64,000 nt of DNA from Thalassovita autumnalis (GCF_001458255.1 NZ_CYSB01000030.1:124001-188000); one strand, 5' to 3'; counted from the stretch's first letter, positions 26,243 through 36,130 are shown. Notes: generated by a model from the sequence alone, not told the origin. Numbers and translations: made by a program.

Positions 26243-27625
26243 ATGACACAGTATGACATCGCAGTGATAGGCGGTGGAAACGCCGCTCTGTGTGCAGCCA
26301 TGACCGCGGCCGAGGCCGGCGCCAAAGTGCTCATTCTTGAGACAGCGCCCAAAGCCTATCGCGGTGGCAACTCACGGCACACGCGCAACTTCCGTTGTAT
26401 GCACAAAGGGCCGCTTGGGCCACTTGTCGAAGACTACAGCGAAGACGAGTATTTCGAAGACCTGATGAAGGTTACCAAAGGCAAGACAGACGAGACGCTG
26501 GCGCGTCTGGCAATTCGCACCTCTGAGGAATGTCTGCCGTGGATGGAAGAGCATGGCGTGCGCTTTCAGCCATCTCTGTCGGGCACGCTGTCTCTGGCGC
26601 GCACCAATGCGTTTTTCATGGGTGGCGGTAAAAGCCTTGTGAATGCCTATTACCGCACAGCGGCAAAGCTGGGCGTGGATGTGCTGTATGAAGCCGCTGT
26701 GACGCACTTGGAGCTGGAAGGCGATCATGTCGCGTGGGTCGACTATACCCATGCGGGCCAGTCACATCGGATCACGCCCAAGTCCGTGGTTGTGGCGTCT
26801 GGCGGCTTTCAGGCCGACACCGATTGGCTGACACGCGCATGGGGGCCGGCCGCTAAAAACTTCCTCATTCGCGGGACGCCGTATAATCGCGGCGTTGTGC
26901 TGGCCGATCTTCTGGCGCAAGGGGTCAATCAGGTAGGCGATGCAGATCAATGTCATGCGGTGGCGATTGATGGCCGCGCGCCCAAGTTTGACGGCGGAAT
27001 TGTGACCCGATTGGACTGTGTGCCGTTTTCCATTGTGGTGAACAAGGACGCCGAGCGGTTTTATGATGAGGGCGAAGATGTCTGGCCCAAGCGCTATGCA
27101 ATCTGGGGCCGCCTTGTGGCTGCGCAACCGGATCAAGTGGGTCACGTGGTGATCGACAGCAAGTCCATCAACCTGTTCATGCCCTCGGTTTTCCCGCCTC
27201 TCAAGGCAGACACGATTGAAGAGCTCGCGGAGATGATGGGTATCGATGGCGGCAAACTCAAAGCAACCGTGGAAGAGTTCAACGACGCCTGTGGCGACAC
27301 CGCCAATTTCCACCCGACAGAATTGGATGGTGTAGCGACCTCAGGTTTGACGCCAGCCAAGACCAATTGGGCACGACCAATCAATGAACCGCCATACTAC
27401 GGTTATTCGCTGCGCACCGGTGTGACCTTCACCTACCTCGGATTGAAGGTCGACGAGAACGCCCAATGCAGTACCGCCGAAGGCCCGATCAAAAACCTTT
27501 GGGCCGCCGGAGAAACCATGGCCGGGTCCATCTTGGGGCAAGGCTATTTGGCCGGCTACGGCATGACCATTGGAACTGTCTTTGGACGCATCGCAGGACG
27601 GGAGGCCGCCGCTTATGCAAGCTGA
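26243..27625 (+). CDS. tcuA: FAD-dependent tricarballylate dehydrogenase-like protein
   Basis: A 460-residue flavoprotein of the succinate dehydrogenase/fumarate reductase FAD family. It has the dinucleotide fold IAVIGGGNAALCAAMTAAEA at residue 5, NSRHTRNFR in the substrate domain and LWAAGETMAGSILGQGYLAG at the C terminus. TcuA oxidises tricarballylate to cis-aconitate in Salmonella; length and partner agree. ATG 26243 has an AAGGAT site before it; an open frame upstream is not likely coding. It overlaps tcuB by 11 bases. Confidence 0.88.
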   Translation: MTQYDIAVIGGGNAALCAAMTAAEAGAKVLILETAPKAYRGGNSRHTRNFRCMHKGPLGPLVEDYSEDEYFEDLMKVTKGKTDETLARLAIRTSEECLPWMEEHGVRFQPSLSGTLSLARTNAFFMGGGKSLVNAYYRTAAKLGVDVLYEAAVTHLELEGDHVAWVDYTHAGQSHRITPKSVVVASGGFQADTDWLTRAWGPAAKNFLIRGTPYNRGVVLADLLAQGVNQVGDADQCHAVAIDGRAPKFDGGIVTRLDCVPFSIVVNKDAERFYDEGEDVWPKRYAIWGRLVAAQPDQVGHVVIDSKSINLFMPSVFPPLKADTIEELAEMMGIDGGKLKATVEEFNDACGDTANFHPTELDGVATSGLTPAKTNWARPINEPPYYGYSLRTGVTFTYLGLKVDENAQCSTAEGPIKNLWAAGETMAGSILGQGYLAGYGMTIGTVFGRIAGREAAAYAS

Positions 27626-28685
27626 TCTGATCCTAGAAGCCCGCCGTCAGGCGGAAATCTGCAATGCTTGTCGCTACTGCGAAGGCTACTGTTCGGTCTT
27701 TCCCTCACTGCACGCCAACCGTGCGTTCACCGATGGCGATATCACCCAGCTGGCAAATCTCTGTCACAACTGTCGCGGCTGTTACTATGCTTGCCAATAC
27801 ACCGCACCACATGAGTTTGATCTGAACCTGCCTGCCGCGCTCGCTGAAGTGCGCCGCGACAGCTGGGAAAGCTTTGCCTGGCCCCAGCCGGTGGCACGCA
27901 AATTCAACACCCACGGGGGGGCCATCGTCCTGGCGTTGGTTGCGGGGTTTGCGCTGCTCTTTGCTGCGATCAAAACCATCGGCTCAGCAGGCGGAGCAGG
28001 CTTCTATGCGGCCCTGTCTCATGATGCGATGGTCGCGATCTTTGCGCCGGCCTTTCTGTTGCCGCTCGTCAGCATCGCCGTCGGTATCCGCCGCTATTGG
28101 CGTGAGGTCGGTGGGCAACGCCTCGCACTTGCGGATATCACCGGCGCCTTTGGGCGCGCAGCCAAGATGAAGGATCTTGCGGCAGGGCATGGCGAAGGCT
28201 GTAACTTCGAAGATGAAGACCGGTTCAGCCATGGCCGCCGTCACGTACATCAGGCCATCATGTACGGCTTCCTGCTGTGCTTTGCTTCCACCTCTATGGC
28301 GACGTTGATGCACTATGTCTTTGATATGCCAGCGCCTTACCCGCTGTTTTCCTTGCCGAAACTCTTTGGCATCTCCGGCGGTTTACTGCTGACGCTAGGA
28401 TGCATTGGTATGGTGGCACTGAAGCTGAAATCAGACCGGGACCTTGGCGACACCAAGGCCTGGGGGGGCGAAATAGCCTTTATCGCTTTGCTTGGTTTTG
28501 TCGGATTTTCCGGGCTCGTGCTCTACGCTTTTGGCAGCACTGCCGCGATGCCCGCTCTTTTGGCGATCCACTTGGGCGCAGTGCTGACGTTTTTCTTGCT
28601 GACACCCTTCACCAAAATGGCGCATGGCTTCTACCGTTTGACAGCCTTGATCCGTGATGCACAGCGCAAACGGTTGGCAAAATAA
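27615..28685 (+). CDS. tcuB: Iron-sulfur/heme membrane protein of tricarballylate or citrate use
   Basis: A 356-residue membrane protein, the TcuB/CitB-type partner that reoxidises TcuA. The cytoplasmic N terminus has two [4Fe-4S] motifs, CNACRYCEGYC and CHNCRGCYYAC. About six membrane helices follow, with conserved histidines (GRRHVHQAIMYGF, MHYVFDMPAPY) suited to heme b. ATG 27615 lies inside the end of tcuA, behind GGGAGG. A clear terminator closes the tcuAB transcript. Confidence 0.9.
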   Translation: MQADLILEARRQAEICNACRYCEGYCSVFPSLHANRAFTDGDITQLANLCHNCRGCYYACQYTAPHEFDLNLPAALAEVRRDSWESFAWPQPVARKFNTHGGAIVLALVAGFALLFAAIKTIGSAGGAGFYAALSHDAMVAIFAPAFLLPLVSIAVGIRRYWREVGGQRLALADITGAFGRAAKMKDLAAGHGEGCNFEDEDRFSHGRRHVHQAIMYGFLLCFASTSMATLMHYVFDMPAPYPLFSLPKLFGISGGLLLTLGCIGMVALKLKSDRDLGDTKAWGGEIAFIALLGFVGFSGLVLYAFGSTAAMPALLAIHLGAVLTFFLLTPFTKMAHGFYRLTALIRDAQRKRLAK

Positions 28686-28710
28686 TCAAAACACCACTCC
28701 CAAACTTGTG

Positions 28711-28741
28711 GCCGCGCTTTCTAAGGATTGCGCGGCTTTTT
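28711..28741 (+). terminator. Rho-independent terminator after tcuB
   Basis: The perfect stem GCCGCGC / GCGCGGC with a 12-base loop is followed by TTTTT. The T run touches the stop codon of the convergent sensor kinase gene. Confidence 0.9.
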
Positions 28742-30134
28742 AATTGTTGGTGACGATTGGCAAAGATACCGTGATGCTTGCGCCTTGCGTTACAGTGTTA
28801 ATTGTCAAATCGCCTTTGTGTCTTTCCATAACTGAGGCCACAATTGCCAACCCGAGCCCGCTGCCGTCGCTGGGCGCGACTTGTGTAAATCGCCCAAGCG
28901 CCACCTCCCGGTCGCCCGGCGAGAGCCCTTTCCCGTCATCTGCAACAGTTACATGCACCTGGCCATCGTCCGCCGTAACGGTCACCGCCACTTTGCCTAG
29001 TCCAGCGCCGCCGTGTTTGAGAGCGTTGTCGATGAGATTTTTGACGGCTTCGCTCAAAAACAGCTGATCTCCATGCACCCAAATGCCGGCGCTGGGCGCA
29101 TCAAGCTCAAAATCGATGCCGCGTGACAGGGCCGCAGGAGCCGTATCAGCGCAGATCTGGCGCACATCGGCGACCAGGTCAAAACGGGTGTTGTGATCCT
29201 CGGGAGACAGGAAACGTAATCGATCCAGAGACAATAGTTGATTGGCCACCCGCGCCGCGGCACGCGCCGCCACAACCATCTCTTCTGTGCGTTTCAAACG
29301 GTCCTCCTCTGTAGGCGCGTCCCGCAATGCCACTGCCATGGATTGCACAGCAGCCGCAGGGTTGCGCAACTGATGCGCTGCATCAGAGATAAAGGTCTGA
29401 TGTGCCTCTATGCTGCGTTCCACTTGTCCAAACAAATGGTTGAGAGTTTGCACAATGCCGCGTGTTTCCGCAGGGACCGCGCGCTTGATGCGGCTTAGAT
29501 CGTCTGGCGACCGGATAGAGATGGCTTCCTGAAGGTCTGTGAGCGGGCGCAAGCCCAGTTGCACGCCAAACCAAACAACAAGGATCAACGTGGCCAAAAG
29601 CCCACCAATCAAGGCCGCAGCGCGCACCACCAAGAGCCGGACGAACTCGGCACGATCCGCGATCCGCTGCCAGACAGTGACCGTTGCATCGCCGGTCAGG
29701 TTTTCAATGGTGATCCGTTCTGTGACCCGCAGCACCCGCACCTTTTCGTCGCGATAGGTGGCCTCAAAAAAGCTTGGCTCATAGAGGTCAGAATTGCCCC
29801 GGCCGGGCTCAACAGGGGGGTAGGCATAGCCAGTCACATAGATGCCGCCCGGCCCGGTGGCATGGTAAAACACCTCCCCCCCGGACGCGTCGCGGATCAG
29901 GTCCCGCGTAGAGGGCAGGATCGCGTCACCATCGGATAGAATGACGTCTCTGGAAATCGCCAGCGCCGCCGCAAGAAGGCTACGATCAAAAAGCTCTTCG
30001 GCGGTCTTCTGCGCTGCGTTGATGCGCCAAACGCCGAGAACCGCCGCCATCACCAGTAGCGGAGCGACGATCACGAAAAACAGCCTGAGCCGAAGCGAAA
30101 TGCTTTTTACTGGAAACGAACGGCGGCGCTTCAT
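28740..30134 (-). CDS. Sensor histidine kinase, TctE type
   Basis: A 464-residue membrane sensor kinase. Two membrane helices (about 14-34 and 173-195) enclose a periplasmic sensing domain. The dimerisation box is FISDAAHQLRNPAAA with the phosphorylated His. The N box is NLIDNALKHGG, and DDGKGL and GSGLGLAI are the ATP-lid motifs. TctE kinases control tricarboxylate uptake and sit next to tct genes, as here. It overlaps the response regulator gene by four bases. Confidence 0.92.
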   Translation of the reverse strand: MKRRRSFPVKSISLRLRLFFVIVAPLLVMAAVLGVWRINAAQKTAEELFDRSLLAAALAISRDVILSDGDAILPSTRDLIRDASGGEVFYHATGPGGIYVTGYAYPPVEPGRGNSDLYEPSFFEATYRDEKVRVLRVTERITIENLTGDATVTVWQRIADRAEFVRLLVVRAAALIGGLLATLILVVWFGVQLGLRPLTDLQEAISIRSPDDLSRIKRAVPAETRGIVQTLNHLFGQVERSIEAHQTFISDAAHQLRNPAAAVQSMAVALRDAPTEEDRLKRTEEMVVAARAAARVANQLLSLDRLRFLSPEDHNTRFDLVADVRQICADTAPAALSRGIDFELDAPSAGIWVHGDQLFLSEAVKNLIDNALKHGGAGLGKVAVTVTADDGQVHVTVADDGKGLSPGDREVALGRFTQVAPSDGSGLGLAIVASVMERHKGDLTINTVTQGASITVSLPIVTNN

Positions 30135-30799
30135 GTGGTGACTTCCAGCATGTAGCCCAGCCCGCGGGCTGTTTTTATTGACACGCCATACGTTGCAATG
30201 CGTTTGCGCAGGCGGGAAACGTGTGGCTCAATAGCGCTGTCATCGATGGATGCCCCGACGCCATAGACATGTTCCACCAGCTGGGATTTGGACACGATGC
30301 GCCCACGCCGTTCGATCAGACATTCCAATACCGCTGCCTCTTTACGCGGAACGTCCAGCGCAACTCTGTCGACGCTCACGCGTCTGGAACTGCGATCAAA
30401 TTCAAGCTGCCCAATTTTTTCTAAGCTGCCGTAGTTCACGTCCTTGCGGCGTGACAATGCGCGAATGCGGGCCTCCAACTCGTCCATTTCAAATGGCTTT
30501 ACCAGATAATCGTCCGCACCCGCATCCAAACCGATCACACGGTCTTCGAGGTCACCACGCGCAGTCAATAGGATCACGGGCGTGCCATCGTCCCGGCGCC
30601 GCATGGCGCGCAAAACGTTCAGTCCTGACTGACCTGGAAGGTTGATATCCAGCACCACAAGGTCTGCGCCTTCCTGCGATAGAAAAACGTCCGCGTCTTG
30701 CCCGTCGCTTAACACATCGGCCGCGTGACCACGATCACGCAGCCGATAGGCAATAGCGTTGGCAAGCGCCTCGTTATCCTCGACGATCACTATCCGCAT
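30131..30799 (-). CDS. OmpR-type response regulator, TctD type
   Basis: A 222-residue regulator with a receiver domain (IVIVEDNE, phospho-acceptor Asp51 in LVVLDINLPG, Lys in DYLVKPFE) and a C-terminal winged helix (LIERRGRIVSKSQLVEHVYG, HVSRLRKRI). ATG 30799 begins the receiver domain; the longer open frame upstream is not coding. It is divergent from tctC across 146 bases, so it likely controls that transcript. Confidence 0.93.
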   Translation of the reverse strand: MRIVIVEDNEALANAIAYRLRDRGHAADVLSDGQDADVFLSQEGADLVVLDINLPGQSGLNVLRAMRRRDDGTPVILLTARGDLEDRVIGLDAGADDYLVKPFEMDELEARIRALSRRKDVNYGSLEKIGQLEFDRSSRRVSVDRVALDVPRKEAAVLECLIERRGRIVSKSQLVEHVYGVGASIDDSAIEPHVSRLRKRIATYGVSIKTARGLGYMLEVTT

Positions 30800-30945
30800 G
30801 TTTGATCCGTTTCGCTCCGTTGCAAGCTTGGCGCAAGGTTGGTCCCCCATGATCGGCAGATCACAAGGGGAATCAATCCCCGATTTGTGGCAGACTGGTC
30901 GTGTTGAGGACAGGACCAGTCTGTTTGGTCTTAAGGGAGGAACCA

Positions 30946-32034
30946 ATGACCATTTCCAAATGTGCACGCAATGCAGTTGCCGGTGCGATCGCGTCCGCAG
31001 CCCTGGCGCTGCCCGCCGCGGCCGACGTCGATTTTTCGGGTAAAACAATTGAGTGGGTGATCCCCTTCTCCGAAACCGGTGGTTCGGCCAAATGGGCCAA
31101 CTTCTTTGCACCACTGTTGAGTGAGGCACTGCCCGGCGAGCCGACTGTCGTTGTGAAGTTCATGCCAGGTGCAGGGTCCACAAAAGGGGCCAACTGGTTT
31201 CAGGGACAAGAACACAAAGACGGCACGCTGCTGTTTGGCACCTCGGGATCAACTCAGTTCCCCTATCTGCTAAGCGATCCACGTGTGCGCTATGAGTATA
31301 ATGACTGGAACCCAGTTATGGCATCGGGCACCGGCGGTGTGGCCTATCTGAACGCGGAGGACGGCGCCAAGTTCGATGGCTCGGCCAACATGCTTCAGGA
31401 CGTCGATTTCATCTACGGCTCCCAGGGGGCAACCCGTTTGGATCTTGTGCCATTGCTGGCGTGGAAAATGCTTGGCATGAACGTTGAGCCCGTCTTTGGC
31501 ATCAAGGGACGCGGCGATGGACGCCTGATGTTTGAGCGCGGCGAAGCCACCATCGACTACCAGACCACCTCCGGCTATCTGGGCGGTTCGGCCGCATTGG
31601 TCGAAGAAGGCAAGGCTGTGCCGATGATGACCTGGGGCGCGCTGGATGCGGAAGGGAATGTTGTTCGTGATCCGACCTTCCCTGACATCCCCACCTTCAA
31701 AGAGGTCTGCGACGCCACAGATGGCTGTGACACTTCAGGCGTGGAATGGGATGCGTGGAAGGCTTTCTTTGTCGCGGGTTTCCCTGTTCAGAAACTTGCC
31801 TTCCTGCCTGCAGGCACACCGCAGGATATTGTGGACGCCTATACCTCGGCATTCCTTGATGTTGTGGCGCGAGACGACTTTGCGGATCTGTCGGTGAAAC
31901 GGGTCGGCAAATATAAGGTCTTTACCGGTGGCAGCGCCAATGCCGCACTCGGCACCGCAACCAACGTTCCTGACTCGGCCAAAGCCTATGTCGTGAATTG
32001 GCTGAAAGAAGACTACGGCGTCGAGCTGAAATAA
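30946..32034 (+). CDS. tctC: Tripartite tricarboxylate transporter binding protein
   Basis: A 362-residue periplasmic protein of the TctC/Bug family. The signal peptide is cleaved near ALPAAA (residue 26). The domain then begins with IEWVIPFSETGGSAKWANF and has the ligand-loop MPGAGSTKGANWF. It starts at ATG 30946 behind AGGGAGG. It feeds the tctAB permease encoded next. A strong hairpin lies in the 85-base gap that follows. Confidence 0.92.
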   Translation: MTISKCARNAVAGAIASAALALPAAADVDFSGKTIEWVIPFSETGGSAKWANFFAPLLSEALPGEPTVVVKFMPGAGSTKGANWFQGQEHKDGTLLFGTSGSTQFPYLLSDPRVRYEYNDWNPVMASGTGGVAYLNAEDGAKFDGSANMLQDVDFIYGSQGATRLDLVPLLAWKMLGMNVEPVFGIKGRGDGRLMFERGEATIDYQTTSGYLGGSAALVEEGKAVPMMTWGALDAEGNVVRDPTFPDIPTFKEVCDATDGCDTSGVEWDAWKAFFVAGFPVQKLAFLPAGTPQDIVDAYTSAFLDVVARDDFADLSVKRVGKYKVFTGGSANAALGTATNVPDSAKAYVVNWLKEDYGVELK

Positions 32035-32047
32035 GCTCACGCCCTTC

Positions 32048-32081
32048 GGGGCGGCACCGCCCCCCCTCCCGGTGCTGCCCC
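32048..32081 (+). other. Stem-loop between tctC and tctAB
   Basis: GGGGCGGCACCG pairs with CGGTGCTGCCCC (one G-T pair) around a ten-base loop, with no T run after it. It is better read as an intercistronic stabilising or processing hairpin, which would allow more binding protein than permease, than as a full terminator. Confidence 0.6.
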
Positions 32082-32119
32082 AACTCCCCAAAAACTTATC
32101 TGAAAGAAAGGCGGCTCCC

Positions 32120-34156
32120 ATGGAGGCTTTCGCCACCGCCCTTCCTGCGCTTGGTGATGCGTGGGCTCTCATTCTGCAACCCATCGTTCTGGGCTATTTG
32201 GTGCTCGGTGTCGTGACGGGGCTGGCCGTAGGGGTCTTTCCAGGCCTCGGTGGAATTGCCGGTCTGTCGCTGCTGCTGCCTTTCATGTTTGGTATGGACC
32301 CGGTGCTGGGCCTCGCCCTGATGATCGGCATGGTCGCGGTTGTGCCAACTTCGGACACCTTTGCCTCGGTGCTGATGGGCATCCCCGGAAGTTCCGCCTC
32401 ACAGGCCACCGTGCTTGATGGATTTCCAATGGCAAAGAAAGGCGAGGCAGCGCGAGCGTTGTCTGCCGCCTTCACGTCATCGCTTTTTGGGGGCCTCGTT
32501 GGGGCCGCCTTCCTGACCATGTTCATTCTGGTTGCGCGCCCCATCGTGCTGGCTTTTGGCCTTCCCGAGATGTTGATGATCACCATTCTCGGGTTGTCGA
32601 TGGTCGCCATCCTTGCCGGTCGCATTCCGCTCAAAGGGCTTGCCGCCGCAGGTCTGGGCCTGATGATCGGCACCATCGGCGAAGCGGACGCGGGCGGCAG
32701 TCTGCGCATGGCGAGCTATGATATCCCCTATTTGACCGACGGCCTGAAGCTCGTGATCGTTGGCCTTGGCATTTTTGCAATCCCCGAAATTGTCTCCCTC
32801 CTGCGCCAGGACCGCGCCATCGCCAAAGGCGCCAGCCTCGGCGCAGGCTGGATGGATGGTGTGAAAGACTGGATGGCCAACAAATGGCTTTCGGTGCGGT
32901 GTTCCCTGATTGGCGTCACCGTCGGCATCATCCCTGGCCTCGGTGGCTCCGTGGTGGACTGGATCGCCTACGGCCATGCCGTGCAATCCACGCCGGACAA
33001 GTCCAACTTTGGCAAAGGCGAAGTGCGTGGCGTGATTGGCCCGGAAAGCTCCAACAACGCCAAAGAAGGCGGCGGCCTTGTGCCAACTCTGTTGTTTGGC
33101 ATTCCGGGTTCCGGCTCCATGGCGATCTTCATTGGCGCTGTTGCGTTGCTGGGATCGGGCGACATCGAAGTTGGTCCTGCCATGCTCAAAGACAATCTCG
33201 ATATCACCTATTCGATTGTGTGGTTGCTGGCCCTGGCCAATGTGGTGGGCACGCTTCTGTGCATTGCGGCCTCTGGCGGCATCGCCAAACTGACCACCAT
33301 TCGCTTCACGTATCTGGCGCCCTTCCTGTTCATGCTGATCAGCTTTGCGGCGTTCCAATCGGGTCAAAACTTCGAAGACCTTCTGGCGCTCTTTGTCATC
33401 GGTCTTATCGGTATCTTCCTGCGCCGCTTTGACTGGTCGCGCCCGGCCTTCCTGATCGGCTTTGTGCTGTCCAATCCGGTTGAAAAATTCACCAACCAAG
33501 CCTTCCAGATCGCCTCCTTCCGGTTCCGCAAGAGTTTTGATGCCGGCATCGAATACATCTTCTCTCCGATCGTGATCGTACTGATCATCGTCACAGTGGT
33601 GTCCGTGGTCTTTGGCATCCGCCAAGCCAAAACCATTATGGCCGAAGGCGACGTTCAGTCCGGTTCCAAACGCGCGCCGGTGATTTTCCTGCTGGCGATC
33701 GCCGCCTATCTGGTGGTGGCGCTGGTGAACGCGAACATGATCCCCGACTACAACATGACCGACAAGGTGATCCCCTTGTTTGTTGGCGGATTCAGCTTGG
33801 TTTGCTGTCTGATCCTACTCACGCAGATGATGCGCCGTCGCGAAGGTGACGCCATTTTCGCGGATAAAGAAATCGCAGGAGAAGACGCCGATGCGCCCTA
33901 CGGGCTGTGGTCCACGCTGGCGTGGTTTGTTGGCCTGATCGCAGGCACAGCTGTGGTCGGCTTCATCATCGCGCTTCTGGGTTTCCTGATCGCCTTTTTC
34001 CGCATCCGCGCGCAGGCCAGCTGGCCCAAAACACTGACCCTGACCGCCGCTGGCATAACGCTGATGTGCTTCATGGCGGGCGTTTTGAACCGTGATTTCC
34101 CACCCGGCCTACTGCAGTCCGCAATTGACCTTCCTTGGCCCCTTGGAGGCAACTGA
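32120..34156 (+). CDS. Fused TctA-TctB permease of a tripartite tricarboxylate transporter
   Basis: A 678-residue membrane protein. Residues about 1-507 are the large TctA permease, with GVFPGLGGIAGLSLLLPFMF and the repeated GIIPGLGGSVVDWIAYGHA and ESSNNAKEGGGLVPTLLFGI blocks. Residues about 519-678 carry four more helices of TctB type (VIFLLAIAAYLVVAL, IALLGFLIAFFRIRAQAS). The small and large subunits are normally separate genes, so this is a fusion. ATG 32120 is preferred over an upstream frame without a ribosome site. Confidence 0.88.
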   Translation: MEAFATALPALGDAWALILQPIVLGYLVLGVVTGLAVGVFPGLGGIAGLSLLLPFMFGMDPVLGLALMIGMVAVVPTSDTFASVLMGIPGSSASQATVLDGFPMAKKGEAARALSAAFTSSLFGGLVGAAFLTMFILVARPIVLAFGLPEMLMITILGLSMVAILAGRIPLKGLAAAGLGLMIGTIGEADAGGSLRMASYDIPYLTDGLKLVIVGLGIFAIPEIVSLLRQDRAIAKGASLGAGWMDGVKDWMANKWLSVRCSLIGVTVGIIPGLGGSVVDWIAYGHAVQSTPDKSNFGKGEVRGVIGPESSNNAKEGGGLVPTLLFGIPGSGSMAIFIGAVALLGSGDIEVGPAMLKDNLDITYSIVWLLALANVVGTLLCIAASGGIAKLTTIRFTYLAPFLFMLISFAAFQSGQNFEDLLALFVIGLIGIFLRRFDWSRPAFLIGFVLSNPVEKFTNQAFQIASFRFRKSFDAGIEYIFSPIVIVLIIVTVVSVVFGIRQAKTIMAEGDVQSGSKRAPVIFLLAIAAYLVVALVNANMIPDYNMTDKVIPLFVGGFSLVCCLILLTQMMRRREGDAIFADKEIAGEDADAPYGLWSTLAWFVGLIAGTAVVGFIIALLGFLIAFFRIRAQASWPKTLTLTAAGITLMCFMAGVLNRDFPPGLLQSAIDLPWPLGGN

Positions 34157-34157
34157 G

Positions 34158-35255
34158 ATGACACAAACTGCTATCCCTTATGTGTTCATGCGCGGTGGCA
34201 CGTCCCGCGGTCCCTACTTCAACCGAGCAGACCTACCGGAAGACCTCGAAAAACTGGCGGATGTGTTGGTGGCGGCCGTGGGCGCGGGCCATGCGCTCAA
34301 CATCGACGGCATCGGCGGCGGCGCCGCAGTGACCACCAAGGTCGCCATACTCAGCAAATCGGAAGAAAACTGGGCTGATGTCGACTATTTCTTCGCGCAG
34401 GTTTCGGTCGAAGAAAAATTCGTCGATTTCAAACCCACTTGCGGCAACATCCTCTCCGGCGTCGGCGCTGCAGCGATTGAAATGGGGTTGGTAGAGCCAA
34501 CTGGCGACACAACCGAAGTCAAAATTCGCGCCACCAACACCGGGGCGCAAGTCATTGCAAACGTTGCCACCCCCGGCGGTACTCTCGCTTACGAAGGCGA
34601 TGCGGCCATTGCGGGCGTTCCCGGCACTGCCGCCCCGGTACAGCTCAAGTTCATGGGGGTTGTCGGTTCCGCAACCGGTGCGCTGCTGCCAACTGGCAAT
34701 CTGCGCGACACATTTGATGGCGTTGAGGTCACCTGCATGGATGTGGCCATGCCTGTCGTATTGGCACGCGCCGAGGACTTTGGACTGACCGGTTATGAAG
34801 CTGCCGCAGACTTGGATGCCAACACTGACTTCTTTGCGCGAATGGAAGCAATCCGTTTGCAAGCTGGTGTTGCCATGGGCATGGGTGACGTCACCAAGTC
34901 GGTGACCCCCAAATTTGCCATTCTCGCGCCTTCCCAGAACGGCGGCACGATTGCCACCCGATACTTCATGCCGTGGAAAACCCACCCGACCATGGCGGTA
35001 ACAGGCGCACAATGCATTGCCTCTTGCGCCTTGACGCCGGGGACTGTGGCGGAGGGCCTACTGGAGCGTCCCTCCGCAAGCCCCGCCGAAGTGGTTCTCG
35101 AACATGCCTCCGGCACCATCGACGTTCTGGTCGATTTCTCGGCCGAGGATGGTTTTGACCTCAACGCAGCGGGACTTGTGCGTACTGCCCGCAAGATTGC
35201 AGACGGACATGTGTTTGTGCCGTCGACGGTCTGGAATGGGGAGCCTGACGCATGA
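34158..35255 (+). CDS. PrpF/4-oxalomesaconate tautomerase-like isomerase
   Basis: A 365-residue protein of the PrpF family (diaminopimelate-epimerase fold), which moves double bonds in aconitate-like acids. FMRGGTSRGPYF opens the protein, the first active-site Cys is Cys95 in KPTCGNILSG, and the second half has TGAQCIASCAL. In this context it could interconvert cis- and trans-aconitate or related products of tricarballylate oxidation. ATG 34158 follows GGAGG in the end of the permease gene. It overlaps the usp gene by four bases. Confidence 0.85.
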   Translation: MTQTAIPYVFMRGGTSRGPYFNRADLPEDLEKLADVLVAAVGAGHALNIDGIGGGAAVTTKVAILSKSEENWADVDYFFAQVSVEEKFVDFKPTCGNILSGVGAAAIEMGLVEPTGDTTEVKIRATNTGAQVIANVATPGGTLAYEGDAAIAGVPGTAAPVQLKFMGVVGSATGALLPTGNLRDTFDGVEVTCMDVAMPVVLARAEDFGLTGYEAAADLDANTDFFARMEAIRLQAGVAMGMGDVTKSVTPKFAILAPSQNGGTIATRYFMPWKTHPTMAVTGAQCIASCALTPGTVAEGLLERPSASPAEVVLEHASGTIDVLVDFSAEDGFDLNAAGLVRTARKIADGHVFVPSTVWNGEPDA

Positions 35256-36073
35256 GTTTCAAGAACATCCTTGTCGCCTTCAACGGCTCCGAAGGCGCGG
35301 TCACTGCGCTCAAATATGCCGCCGGGCTGACGCTTCCTGACACCCATGTAACTGTGCTCTTGGCCCACTCCCGGCACGATGTGTCTGGCTCTGGCGGCAA
35401 ATGGGTGCCTGCCAGTGCACGGGAGATCATAGCGCAAGCCAACGCAGCCTTTCTGGACGAGATCGAGGCGCGATACGCGGCCGTGGCCGACACGTTAGAC
35501 CTCGGTGAGCGGCTGCACTTTCACCGGGAGGAGGGGCGAGTGGACACGGTTGTGTCTGAAACCGCACGGGCGTTTGATCTTCTGGTGATCGGACAAGACG
35601 CGCCAAACGAAGGAGTGGATGAACATGTGTTCCTCCATCCGGACAGGATCGCCCTGGTCAGTGGACGGCCGATACTGATCGTGCCACAGGGATACGACCC
35701 CAAGGCAACCCACTCCCATGCCGTTTTGGCCTGGGATGGCGGCCGTGCTGCGGCGCGCGCCTTGTCCGATGCTCTGGACCTGCTTGAGGATCAGGGCCGT
35801 GTGACCGTGTTGAGTATCGGGGAAACCGATGCGCCCAGACCGGCGGATGATTTGATGACACATCTGGCGCGTCACGGCGTTACTGCTGACCGTGAGAGGA
35901 TCCCAGCCTCGCCGGGCCCTGCGCGTGCTTTGATCGCCTATTGTGAGCAAAAGGACCCCTGTCTTTTGGTCATGGGCGCCTATGAGCATTCCAAATTTCG
36001 CGAAGATTTTTTGGGAGGTATGACCGCGCGCGTCTTCAAGCGCACCCCAATACCGGTGTTGCTATCACATTGA
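35252..36073 (+). CDS. Universal stress protein with two UspA domains
   Basis: A 273-residue protein of two UspA-like halves: the first starts FKNILVAFNGSEGAVTALKY and ends at RPILIVPQGYD, the second begins AVLAWDGGRAAARALSDAL and ends in FKRTPIPVLLSH. It is translationally coupled to the prpF-like gene. USP genes often accompany carboxylate and ectoine transporters in Rhodobacteraceae. The role here is unknown. Confidence 0.88.
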   Translation: MSFKNILVAFNGSEGAVTALKYAAGLTLPDTHVTVLLAHSRHDVSGSGGKWVPASAREIIAQANAAFLDEIEARYAAVADTLDLGERLHFHREEGRVDTVVSETARAFDLLVIGQDAPNEGVDEHVFLHPDRIALVSGRPILIVPQGYDPKATHSHAVLAWDGGRAAARALSDALDLLEDQGRVTVLSIGETDAPRPADDLMTHLARHGVTADRERIPASPGPARALIAYCEQKDPCLLVMGAYEHSKFREDFLGGMTARVFKRTPIPVLLSH

Positions 36074-36130
36074 TTTTCGCACCTCCGCGATACAATCGTG
36101 GTACAGAAGCAATACAGAAAGGCCACAACG

